A DNA stretch of 10,128 nt from Gammaproteobacteria bacterium (GTDB lineage: Bacteria > Pseudomonadota > Gammaproteobacteria > GCA-001735895). Numbering within the stretch: the stretch's first letter is position 1; each line of letters opens with the position of its first letter. The stretch spans positions 1 through 10,128 of the forward strand of contig JANTFY010000062.1 of the NCBI GenBank assembly GCA_024763185.1, read 5' to 3'. Below, one piece after another: positions 1-6,740 of this stretch. A program made the translations under genes and the position numbers. The notes beneath the pieces were generated by a model, which ran no database searches, had not been told where the DNA came from, and worked only from the letters and a program-made list of their open reading frames with translations.

Positions 1-704
1 TTTTTGGAACGACGAGCAGCTTTTACATACTGGTACACGGCGAGTTCACCTTCCCCGGGTTCTGCCAGCATGTCGACGATGCCCATCTCAAACATTTCTT
101 CGGCGCTGTATATCTTGCCACTTAAGATCATCTGTTCGGCTTTAACCGGACCAATTTTTCTGGACAGTAATGTGTAGGCACCCATGCCCGGGAATAAATT
201 GAACAGGACTTCCGGTAAGCCCATTTTGCTGCCTTTCTCAGCAATGATGATATTGCTGGACAGGGCCGCTTCAAAACCGCCACCGAGGGCATCGCCCTGT
301 ATCAGCGAGATGGTTGTCAGATCAAGATCATAGTGATTCATGTTCTGGTACAGAATATCGATGCAGTGAATGGCATAGTTTAATAAACCTTCACGGTCGC
401 GCTGTTCAATATAGCTGGTAAAAAGATCCAGGTCGCCACCCAGGTTGAAAATTCCGTCTACATCCGAGCCCACCACCAGGTAATCATAAAATTCACCGTG
501 GGTGCGCTCCATGTCGGTTTTAACATCATGGATATAATTGTCCAAATCGCTCAGCAGGGTCGGCGTAAAGCAGGGACGTGGATCGCCTTTCATTAAAAAC
601 CAGCCTATTTTGTATTTGCTATCGTAGTGGGTTTTCAGCTGTTGGTATTTTTCGGGGGCCTGTAACGGAAAATTGACGTTATTTAACGTGGCGATATTAT
701 TCAT
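1..704 (-). CDS. rpfF: RpfF-like DSF synthase (crotonase family), 3' end cut by window edge
   Basis: Enoyl-CoA hydratase/crotonase-fold enzyme, read as 234 residues before the window ends. Xanthomonas RpfF is about 289 residues, so roughly 55 C-terminal residues are probably missing. RpfF proteins make diffusible signal factor, a cis-2-unsaturated fatty acid, from acyl-ACP by combined dehydratase and thioesterase activity in the cytoplasm. The region QGDALGGGFEAALS (136-149) followed by GLPEVLFNLFPGMGAY (162-177) is characteristic of RpfF rather than of generic beta-oxidation hydratases. Two glutamates, E145 and E165, lie 20 residues apart, matching the known catalytic pair Glu141/Glu161 of Xanthomonas RpfF. 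The ATG at 704 is preceded by AGGAG with a 7-nt spacer (712-716 on the plus strand), a strong ribosome binding site. It is the last of three co-directional genes, 217 bp after the GGDEF-EAL gene, so it may have its own promoter. The family call is firm; the exact signal molecule is unknown. Confidence 0.9.
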   Translation of the reverse strand, partial: MNNIATLNNVNFPLQAPEKYQQLKTHYDSKYKIGWFLMKGDPRPCFTPTLLSDLDNYIHDVKTDMERTHGEFYDYLVVGSDVDGIFNLGGDLDLFTSYIEQRDREGLLNYAIHCIDILYQNMNHYDLDLTTISLIQGDALGGGFEAALSSNIIIAEKGSKMGLPEVLFNLFPGMGAYTLLSRKIGPVKAEQMILSGKIYSAEEMFEMGIVDMLAEPGEGELAVYQYVKAARRSK

Positions 705-720
705 GAGTAAGCTCCTGACG

Positions 721-740
721 ATTTAGATATAGATATTAAA
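721..740 (-). repeat. AT-rich motif shared with the kinase upstream region
   Basis: Minus strand TTTAATATCTATATCTAAAT lies just upstream of the rpfF ribosome binding site. Its left part, TTAATATCTAT (739-729), recurs exactly upstream of the kinase gene at 5383-5373. Its right part, TATATCTAA, recurs there at 5343-5335. It could be a shared regulator site, or it could be chance in AT-rich DNA. Confidence 0.25.
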
Positions 741-786
741 AGGACTGTGTAGCAGCCTGATAATAGTTGCTTTTTTTATTGTTTTT

Positions 787-813
787 ATAATATCGAAGCT
801 GTCTACCGGTAAA
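787..813 (-). promoter_or_regulatory. Candidate rpfF promoter
   Basis: On the minus strand TTTACC (813-808) is followed after 15 nt by TATTAT (792-787). An alternative -10, TATAAA (789-784), gives an 18-nt spacer. Both are partial sigma70 matches in AT-rich DNA, about 80-110 nt before the rpfF start. The 217-bp gap makes a separate promoter plausible, but this specific site is a weak guess. Confidence 0.25.
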
Positions 814-921
814 TATCACATCAATCAGCTTTAGTGTTTGCTAATTGCGTAATATTCATTACTAATTTAACCCATTCATAAGTAAATTCAATTACCTTAT
901 GTGCTCCAGGTTAAATACTTC

Positions 922-3162
922 TTATTTTACGGATTGGGCTTGTTCAGGATAATCGGGCTGGGAAAGTAATGCAGTGGTTTCATCCGCAGGCAATGGTCGG
1001 CCGAGCAAAAAGCCCTGCACAATGCGGCAACCGATGTCTTTCACATACTGCAATTGCTTGTTGGATTCCACGCCTTCCACAACAACATCGAGCTTTAGCT
1101 CACGGGCCATGGCCACTATGGCTTTGATGATGCAGGAGGTGTCGGCATTATTGGTAATACAGCTTAAAAAGGAGCGGTCAATTTTTAAGGTCTGGATAGG
1201 CAGGGTCTGCAAGTAGGATAAAGAGGAATAACCCACGCCAAAATCGTCAATGCAGATACCGATGCCGCATTTCACCAGGTTTTTCAAACGCGGCATGATC
1301 TGTTCCATCTCCTGCATCAGCGAGGTCTCGGTAATTTCAACCATCAGCAGGCTGCGGGGCAGATTATATTGTCGGGCCAGGTCGCACAACACGACATCAA
1401 AATTACTTTCGGCCAGTTGGTAGGCAGAGACATTGATGGACAGTTTTAACGGGGTATAGCCGTCATCAATCCAGTTTCTGAGCTGTTGGCAACCGGCTTC
1501 CAGCATGAATAAGCCGATTTCATTGATCAGGCCGATTTCTTCCGCGACAGGTATAAAATCATCCGGTGTGATAAGCCCTTTGCTGGGATGGTTCCAACGA
1601 ATGAGGGCTTCAAAACCGACAACCTGGTTGGTTTTAATATCGAACTGAGGCTGGTAATAGGCTTCAAACTGGTTGTTGTCCAAAGCCTTGCGCATATCCT
1701 GTTCAATACTGTGGCGCTGATCGTAAATGCTTTGCATGTGGTCTGAAAAGTACTCGTAGCCATTTTTACCACGACCTTTGATGTGGTACATGGCCATGTC
1801 CGCATTCTTGATCAGTGTTTCGGTGCAATTGGCATCATCCGGGAAAACGGAAATGCCGATGCTGAAACTGATGGTGATTTCATGTTTATCCAGCAGAATG
1901 GGTTTGCTGAAAACATTGAGGATTTTTTGCGCGACCAGTCCGGCTTCTTCGCGGTGTTGTAATTCAGGAATCAGTATATTGAATTCATCACCGCCAATTC
2001 GTGACACGGTATCCGTATCACGCAGTGTATCCTGCAAACGGTGAGCGACATGTTGCAGCAATTTATCGCCAATAATGTGCCCGAGTGAATCGTTGATAAA
2101 CTTGAAACCATCCATATCCAGAAATAAAACAGCCAGCATGCTTTTATTTCGGCTGGCCTGTGAAATGGACAGGTTCAGTCGGTCAAGGAACAACTCCCGG
2201 TTTGGCAGGCGGGTCAGCAGATCATGGTAAGCCTGGAAATGAATCATTTCCTGGGCTTTCTTACGGTCACTGATATCCCTCGCTACCCCGTAGGTGCCCA
2301 GGTAAGGCGTACCGTCTTCCTTCAGGTTGTAGACGCCCAATGAACAGAGTTCGATGACTATGGTGTTGGATTCAAATGTTTTGGATGCTTTTTCCGGATC
2401 ACTGCAGCGCAGTCTGAATTCAACATTCTGGCTGGCGCGTTCACCCGTACGACGTTCGTTAAAAACATGCTCGGCAACTATGATGTCGTCTTCATGAACC
2501 AGCGTGGAAAAGTGTTCTCCGATCAGCTCTTCTGGTTTGTAGCCGAGCAGGTCAGTGACGCGATCGTTGATAAAGGTAAAGAACCCCCTGTGATCGACCA
2601 TGTAGATGATGTCGGGCGAATTACTGACGATAAAACGATAACGCTTTTCTGAATCCTCAAGTTGTTTCTGGGTGTTCTTGAGGTGTTTTTTCAGGTTTCT
2701 TTTAAGGGCAATGTTGTACACCGTGCTGATCAGTTGCGACGGATTGTAGGGCTTGTTCAGAAAGTCCAGCGCGCCGTCACGAAATACCTTGGCCGCATTG
2801 TCAAAGGTCGCATCGCCACTGACCACGATGACGTCAACATCCATTTCCTGTTCATGGATATTTTCCAGTACCTGGTAACCATCGATATCAGGCATGGCCA
2901 GGTCGAGTAAAACGATATCGATCTCACCGCGCATTTGCACCAGTACCGCCAAACCTGCCTCGCCGCCATCGGCAATGATACATTTGTAACCGTTAGCTTC
3001 GATAATGGATTTGGTGCTGTAGAGAAGATTGGAGTTGTCATCAATGATCAACACCGTAAAACTGGATTTATCAAATTCCTTCTGTTGGCTGGGTGCCGAA
3101 GAGAGTAGTGAAGCCAGGCCATCCGTTGCACGATACTGAATATGAGGTTTGGTACCGGACAT
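922..3162 (-). CDS. Response regulator with REC-PAS-GGDEF-EAL domains, predicted dual c-di-GMP enzyme
   Basis: Cytoplasmic 746-residue c-di-GMP regulator. Residues ~35-155 form a receiver domain with acidic pocket D41/D42, phosphoacceptor D87 in LLDLAMPDIDG, S115 and the conserved lysine K137. A PAS/PAC sensor spans ~170-300. The GGDEF domain (~305-470) has an intact GGDEF at 390-394 and an inhibitory-site RxxD, RDTD, at 381-384. The EAL domain (~485-735) keeps EAL (518-520), N577, E609, DDFG (639-642), K660, E696 and Q716, the residues expected for an active phosphodiesterase. By sequence both cyclase and phosphodiesterase could work. AGAGGA at 3177-3172 (minus strand) lies 9 nt before the ATG. 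It starts 36 bp after the kinase gene, so it is probably the kinase's cognate partner. Its PAS-GGDEF-EAL core matches the RpfR layout, but the N terminus is a receiver instead of the RpfF-interaction domain. No membrane segment is visible. Confidence 0.93.
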   Translation of the reverse strand: MSGTKPHIQYRATDGLASLLSSAPSQQKEFDKSSFTVLIIDDNSNLLYSTKSIIEANGYKCIIADGGEAGLAVLVQMRGEIDIVLLDLAMPDIDGYQVLENIHEQEMDVDVIVVSGDATFDNAAKVFRDGALDFLNKPYNPSQLISTVYNIALKRNLKKHLKNTQKQLEDSEKRYRFIVSNSPDIIYMVDHRGFFTFINDRVTDLLGYKPEELIGEHFSTLVHEDDIIVAEHVFNERRTGERASQNVEFRLRCSDPEKASKTFESNTIVIELCSLGVYNLKEDGTPYLGTYGVARDISDRKKAQEMIHFQAYHDLLTRLPNRELFLDRLNLSISQASRNKSMLAVLFLDMDGFKFINDSLGHIIGDKLLQHVAHRLQDTLRDTDTVSRIGGDEFNILIPELQHREEAGLVAQKILNVFSKPILLDKHEITISFSIGISVFPDDANCTETLIKNADMAMYHIKGRGKNGYEYFSDHMQSIYDQRHSIEQDMRKALDNNQFEAYYQPQFDIKTNQVVGFEALIRWNHPSKGLITPDDFIPVAEEIGLINEIGLFMLEAGCQQLRNWIDDGYTPLKLSINVSAYQLAESNFDVVLCDLARQYNLPRSLLMVEITETSLMQEMEQIMPRLKNLVKCGIGICIDDFGVGYSSLSYLQTLPIQTLKIDRSFLSCITNNADTSCIIKAIVAMARELKLDVVVEGVESNKQLQYVKDIGCRIVQGFLLGRPLPADETTALLSQPDYPEQAQSVK

Positions 3163-3171
3163 AGAATAAAA

Positions 3172-3177
3172 TCCTCT
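3172..3177 (-). promoter_or_regulatory. Ribosome binding site of the REC-PAS-GGDEF-EAL gene
   Basis: AGAGGA on the minus strand, 9 nt before the ATG at 3162. It lies within the 36-bp spacer after the kinase stop codon and supports this start. The short spacer has no terminator-like hairpin, consistent with co-transcription of the two genes. Confidence 0.7.
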
Positions 3178-3198
3178 AAATGAAATACAAGTGCCGGA

Positions 3199-5316
3199 TC
3201 ATGACACTCTTCTCGGTAAAAGTATGATGAACTCAGCGCCACCGGAAGCGGAAGTGCTGTAACTGATCAGACCATCCAGTTCCGCCACCAGTTTGTTGAC
3301 GATGGTCAGGCCCAGCCCAGAATGGCTGCCACCCTTGGAGGACTGTACCGGTGAAAACAAACGGCTAAGGATGTTGTCAGGAATGCCAGGGCCGTTGTCA
3401 GCAATCGAAATCTCAATATATTGCTGGTTGTTGGCAATCACCAGTGCCTTGGTCTTGATGGTGATTATTCCATTCTCAGGCAGTGCTTCAGCCGCATTTT
3501 TTACCAGATTGGTGATAATCTGTTTAATCTTGTTCTGATCGGTGCTGATTTCAGGCAGGGCCGAATCCAGCTCAATCTGGCTTTTAATATGGTTCAATTT
3601 ATAAAAGGTGGGTTTGAACAGCGCGATCAGTTTATGGATCAAATCGTTAACATCCACCATGGGATGATCGGCAAATTCGTCCTGAACCTGCTCATCCTTA
3701 AGTTGCAGTAATATTTTACCCACCCGGTCCACCTCGGATTTGATGGTATCCAGGTGTTTCTTGTTATTCGAGTCTTTCTCCATATCCATCGACAGCAACT
3801 CAAGATAATTATTGATAATGGTCAGTGGATTGTTGACTTCATGGATAATCTTTCGGGTATGGATATCCATTTCCATCTGTTTTTGCTCAAGTTGTTGTTT
3901 GTATTCATGCGAGATCTGTTGTTGACGGGCAAATGAATCTGCCACGATGGTGGCAAAGTGCAACAACAATTCGTCATCGGCTTTGAAACGACGAGCCTGT
4001 TCACTGTCGCAGCCTATGGTCAGCACACCGACCAGTTTCAGATTGTTGATCAGCGGCAGGCAGATGATTTCGGCGGACATTAAAGCGGCTTTGATCTGGC
4101 GGTCGATAATCGGCAGTTCGGCAAAGATCTGTTGCTCGTGGCTAATAACAATTTCGTGTGATAGCGCCGCCTCGCTGACCAGGCTGCGACCGGACTTGAG
4201 TTTGATCGAGTAAGAACCGCTGGCCGGAAGGTTTTTACTGTGGCTGGCAATGCCGGTTAATACGGTTTGTTCATGGTCCGGAAAAAAGAACATCTCCGAG
4301 CTTAAGCCGAATAACAGCTGCAGGTTTTTACTGAACAACTGGATCATGTCGGACACGTCGTCAAGATCGGACACATGCTGCTGAACACCTTCCAGCAATG
4401 CAATCTGTCGAACTTTCCGGGCCAGTTCGATGCGAATGGCTTCATCATCGATGTTGGCACGCGGAATGGTGTGGTCTTCATCCACTTCGATGCCGAAACC
4501 TTTGGCATCGGCTACTGCCTCGCTGGTGGCCTCCAGCACCAGGTCGTCGATGATGGACTGGTTAAGCCCGAAAAAATGATCCTCGACCAGGTATTTTTTG
4601 TTGGTGTGATTGAGGCGGTTACACAGTTGTGAGGCCAGGTTGGTTAACTTGATCAGGGGATGGGTATCCTGTAACAGATCAGCGGATTTATGCTGGTAGC
4701 GGATGCTGTCGCTGAGCAGGGAGTCGACCCCCCAGTCATCAACGATATCGGCAGCAAGATCTGCACTGTTGACGCCGTACCTTTCTTCTTCTTTAAACAG
4801 CAAGGCATTCTGATCCGATACCGAATTCATGAGGGACTGGTACTGTTTCGGTTCATTGGTGAGCAATACCAGCTGACCCAGTTGATGAATCAATCCGGCC
4901 AGGTGAGCCTCGTCCGGATATTCGTAACCAGTCAGATTAGCCAGCTTACGGCAAAGTTGCGCACAGATAAGGGCATCAAGCCAGATACTGCCCAGTGTTT
5001 CGCCGAGTTCCTTGCTGAACTGGGAAAAGAACTGGTGAACAGCAGAGGTTAAAGCAATGGATTTGATGGTTTTGGTACCAAGTACCACCAGCACGCGCTT
5101 GAGTTCGCGCACATCATTCCACTGACTGTAAGCCGCTGTATTTGATATAGTGATGACCTTGGTGCACAGAGACGTATCTTTTTCGATAATCGCTTCCAGC
5201 TCTTCAATACTGACGTCTGTTTTGTGACAGAGGTCAATAAGTTTTATCAAAACATGAGGAGCCGGTGGCAGTCTGGTGCAGTCCAGATCTATATTATAAT
5301 TTATAGTATTACGCAT
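3199..5316 (-). CDS. Soluble HDOD-GAF sensor histidine kinase
   Basis: A 705-residue kinase with no predicted membrane segment, so it should sense in the cytoplasm. Residues ~12-225 are an HDOD domain, opening with LPPAPHVLIKLIDL. Where HD-type hydrolases carry HD it has HQLG (144-147), so phosphohydrolase activity is unlikely. Residues ~315-465 fit a GAF domain. A short helical linker precedes the dimerisation helix with the phosphoacceptor H492 in IHEVNNPL. The ATPase domain has the N box NLVKNAAEA (603-611), the G1 box DNGPGI (640-645) and GLGL (667-670), all apparently intact. It lies first in the minus-strand run and directly before a receiver-domain protein, which is its likely phosphate acceptor. 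The ATG at 5316 has no recognisable Shine-Dalgarno sequence, but it starts just before the HDOD domain and no better in-frame start is apparent. In the Xanthomonas DSF system the sensor RpfC is a multi-pass membrane hybrid kinase; this protein is quite different. Confidence 0.92.
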   Translation of the reverse strand: MRNTINYNIDLDCTRLPPAPHVLIKLIDLCHKTDVSIEELEAIIEKDTSLCTKVITISNTAAYSQWNDVRELKRVLVVLGTKTIKSIALTSAVHQFFSQFSKELGETLGSIWLDALICAQLCRKLANLTGYEYPDEAHLAGLIHQLGQLVLLTNEPKQYQSLMNSVSDQNALLFKEEERYGVNSADLAADIVDDWGVDSLLSDSIRYQHKSADLLQDTHPLIKLTNLASQLCNRLNHTNKKYLVEDHFFGLNQSIIDDLVLEATSEAVADAKGFGIEVDEDHTIPRANIDDEAIRIELARKVRQIALLEGVQQHVSDLDDVSDMIQLFSKNLQLLFGLSSEMFFFPDHEQTVLTGIASHSKNLPASGSYSIKLKSGRSLVSEAALSHEIVISHEQQIFAELPIIDRQIKAALMSAEIICLPLINNLKLVGVLTIGCDSEQARRFKADDELLLHFATIVADSFARQQQISHEYKQQLEQKQMEMDIHTRKIIHEVNNPLTIINNYLELLSMDMEKDSNNKKHLDTIKSEVDRVGKILLQLKDEQVQDEFADHPMVDVNDLIHKLIALFKPTFYKLNHIKSQIELDSALPEISTDQNKIKQIITNLVKNAAEALPENGIITIKTKALVIANNQQYIEISIADNGPGIPDNILSRLFSPVQSSKGGSHSGLGLTIVNKLVAELDGLISYSTSASGGAEFIILLPRRVS

Positions 5317-5433
5317 GTTATTTAATATATTGCATTAGATATATCTACTAAGTCAATGATTAAATTAATAAAATAGATATTAATATTTATCATGTGTGAA
5401 AGTTGTCCGGGTTTTGTAGTCTAGATTCATGAA
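5317..5433. promoter_or_regulatory. Divergent, AT-rich regulatory gap
   Basis: The 117 bp between the divergent kinase and MinD-like genes must hold promoters for both directions. On the minus strand TTGACT (5356-5351) is a good -35 match. The nearest -10-like element, CAATAT (5332-5327, 18-nt spacer), is poor and would leave only a few leader bases before the ATG at 5316. The perfect palindrome TAGATATATCTA (5336-5347) lies inside that spacer and could be an operator. For the plus strand I see no convincing -35/-10 pair. Assignment to a particular regulator is not possible. Confidence 0.4.
5336..5347. repeat. 12-bp perfect palindrome upstream of the kinase gene
   Basis: TAGATATATCTA is self-complementary and sits 20-31 bp before the kinase start, between the candidate -35 and -10 elements. 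Position and symmetry fit an operator for a dimeric regulator. The AT-rich composition makes short palindromes common, so support is limited. Confidence 0.3.
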
Positions 5434-6519
5434 ATGAACCAGCAAATTCAGCATTTACAACACTCTTCTAGCATAGAATCCGCCCAGGTAATTGCAATTT
5501 CCAGTGGTTATTCTATTTCCGGAAAGTCATCGCTGGCCCTGAATCTGGCGATTTGCCTTTCTAATATGCAGAAAAAAGTCTGCGTGTTTGATGCGAATGA
5601 CACGGTACCGGAACAAAAACTACTTTTCGGACGGCCCAGCGTGCTCACCATGAAGGACCTGATGGTGGGAGACATATCGGTCGAGGATTTGATTTACGAG
5701 GGACCGGCGGGTATTAAAATCATTCCGCAAAGCACCGGCATTGCCGAGTACTCCTCGCTACAGGCCGAGCATAAACAAAACCTGCTACTGGCCATTACCC
5801 AGTTACAACACGATTATGATTTCCTGATGATAGATACCGCTGCCGGTATCGATACTTCTACCATCAGTTTTTTACTGGGTGCTGGCTGTATCGTCATTAC
5901 CATCACCCCTGATGCGGAATCCCTGACCGATGCCTTCTCGTTGCTCAAGGGCATCAAGCAACGTGTTTTCCAACAACCGGTCAAGGTCATCGTGAACCTG
6001 GTGGCCGGCGAGCTGGAGGCCCGTCAGATCATAGCCCGTCTCAGTATAACCGTCAGGAAGTACCTTGGCCTGCAATGTGGGGGATTAAGTTTTTTTATTA
6101 TTGATGACCATATGCTGGCAGTCATTTCACAAACCAGCCTGGTCACCTTGCAGTATCCCGATAGCATACCCAGCCAGTGCCTGCAAAATATATCACTTCG
6201 TCTGCTCGAGTCGGTGCACACTGACAGCGCCTTGTTTTCATCCCAGTTGGCCGAGGTTGATTCGCAACTGAGGAGACCTGATGACAACCATCCCGAAGTG
6301 CTGGATGAGCCATCGGGCTGGATCAAGCAGGCTATGCATGCGGTGTACAACGACCCGCTGGAGCAGGTAGATCCAATCATGCATCAGCTCAATGATATCT
6401 GGCAGCAGCGCAAGAAAATGATCGAGCAAACCGGGCGCCACCCTAATGTGATTGAGCTGGAATTGCTGAAACTGAAAACCGCTATCCATTTTGCACGCCA
6501 GGTAGATACTGAAAATTAA
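5434..6519 (+). CDS. MinD/FlhG-like ParA-family ATPase with degenerate Walker A loop
   Basis: A 361-residue protein of the MinD/ParA fold. Residues ~18-260 resemble FlhG/MinD: a phosphate-binding loop region at 25-33, a switch I-like VCVFDAND (49-56, D53) and a Walker B-like FLMIDTAAGI (130-139, D134), followed by the FlhG-like TPDAESLTDAFSLLK. The usual deviant Walker A, KGGVGKT, reads YSISGKS here: K31 and G30 remain, but the signature lysine is Y26 and the two glycines after it are S27 and I28. ATP hydrolysis or dimerisation may therefore be altered or lost. About 100 extra C-terminal residues, largely helical in character, exceed typical MinD/FlhG length. No flagellar or min genes are nearby, so a flagellar role is not supported. 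No clear ribosome binding site is seen. A two-codon reading frame (ATG AAA TGA at 5429) overlaps this start, and the exact start is not certain. It is divergent from the kinase gene. Confidence 0.85.
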   Translation: MNQQIQHLQHSSSIESAQVIAISSGYSISGKSSLALNLAICLSNMQKKVCVFDANDTVPEQKLLFGRPSVLTMKDLMVGDISVEDLIYEGPAGIKIIPQSTGIAEYSSLQAEHKQNLLLAITQLQHDYDFLMIDTAAGIDTSTISFLLGAGCIVITITPDAESLTDAFSLLKGIKQRVFQQPVKVIVNLVAGELEARQIIARLSITVRKYLGLQCGGLSFFIIDDHMLAVISQTSLVTLQYPDSIPSQCLQNISLRLLESVHTDSALFSSQLAEVDSQLRRPDDNHPEVLDEPSGWIKQAMHAVYNDPLEQVDPIMHQLNDIWQQRKKMIEQTGRHPNVIELELLKLKTAIHFARQVDTEN

Positions 6520-6540
6520 AGAATTCCCTGACTGGCAAAG

Positions 6541-6568
6541 TGACCACGGGTCATGTGTAAAACCACAT
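6541..6568. repeat. Two abutting short inverted repeats after the MinD-like gene
   Basis: TGACC-ACG-GGTCA (6541-6553) is followed by ATGTG-TAAAAC-CACAT (6553-6568), each a 5-bp stem. They begin 21 bp after the MinD-like stop codon. There is no T-run after either, so they do not qualify as an intrinsic terminator. They may affect mRNA ends or be chance. Confidence 0.3.
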
Positions 6569-6601
6569 AATTAACAGGTTTAATCAAGTTAATTCCACCA
6601 T

Positions 6602-6631
6602 TTGTCTATTTGCTCTTCATAGCGAGATTAT
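6602..6631 (+). promoter_or_regulatory. Weak candidate promoter for the sensor-cyclase gene
   Basis: TTGTCT (6602-6607) and GATTAT (6626-6631) are four-of-six sigma70 matches with an 18-nt spacer, about 100 nt before the cyclase ATG. This conflicts with expression of the small frame at 6630. Neither alternative is strongly supported. Confidence 0.2.
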
Positions 6632-6740
6632 GGATATCTACAATCAAGTCCATGAGCGCATTTTTAATTCACCTGCCGAAATAAACCATGTTAAGGTATT
6701 GTGTAACGGAAGATTTGAGCAGTTTTTCAAAGAAAAATGA
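6630..6740 (+). CDS. Possible 36-residue peptide overlapping the next gene by ATGA
   Basis: A 36-codon frame starts at an ATG (6630) and ends with a TGA that shares bases with the ATG of the sensor-cyclase gene (ATGA at 6737-6740). The peptide begins MDIYNQVHERIFN, is mainly polar and has no signal sequence or known motif that I recognise. The start has only a weak GAG upstream. The following cyclase gene has no visible Shine-Dalgarno sequence of its own, which fits translational coupling through the overlap. A frame this short can occur by chance. A possible promoter -10 (6626-6631) overlaps its ATG and, if real, would exclude it from the transcript. Function unknown. Confidence 0.3.
   Translation: MDIYNQVHERIFNSPAEINHVKVLCNGRFEQFFKEK

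Noticed and set aside
814..820. TGTGATA half of a possible CRP/Clp-type site upstream of rpfF (minus strand)
   Set aside because: The second half-site (TCACA) is absent at the required spacing; it reads CCGGT.
849..862. GTAAT-ATTC-ATTAC hairpin between the GGDEF-EAL gene and rpfF as a terminator
   Set aside because: The stem is only 5 bp of mostly A-T pairs with no following T-run, too weak to call a terminator.
4690..5052. 120-codon open frame on the plus strand inside the kinase gene
   Set aside because: It lies fully antisense to a well-conserved HDOD/kinase coding sequence, and its translation has no recognisable motif.
6024..6380. 118-codon open frame on the minus strand inside the MinD-like gene
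   Set aside because: Antisense to the ATPase coding sequence and serine/cysteine-rich as expected for a shadow frame.
5434..6519. Calling the MinD-like gene flhG or minD
   Set aside because: No flagellar or min genes nearby, the Walker A loop is altered and the protein is longer than either family; only the superfamily can be supported.
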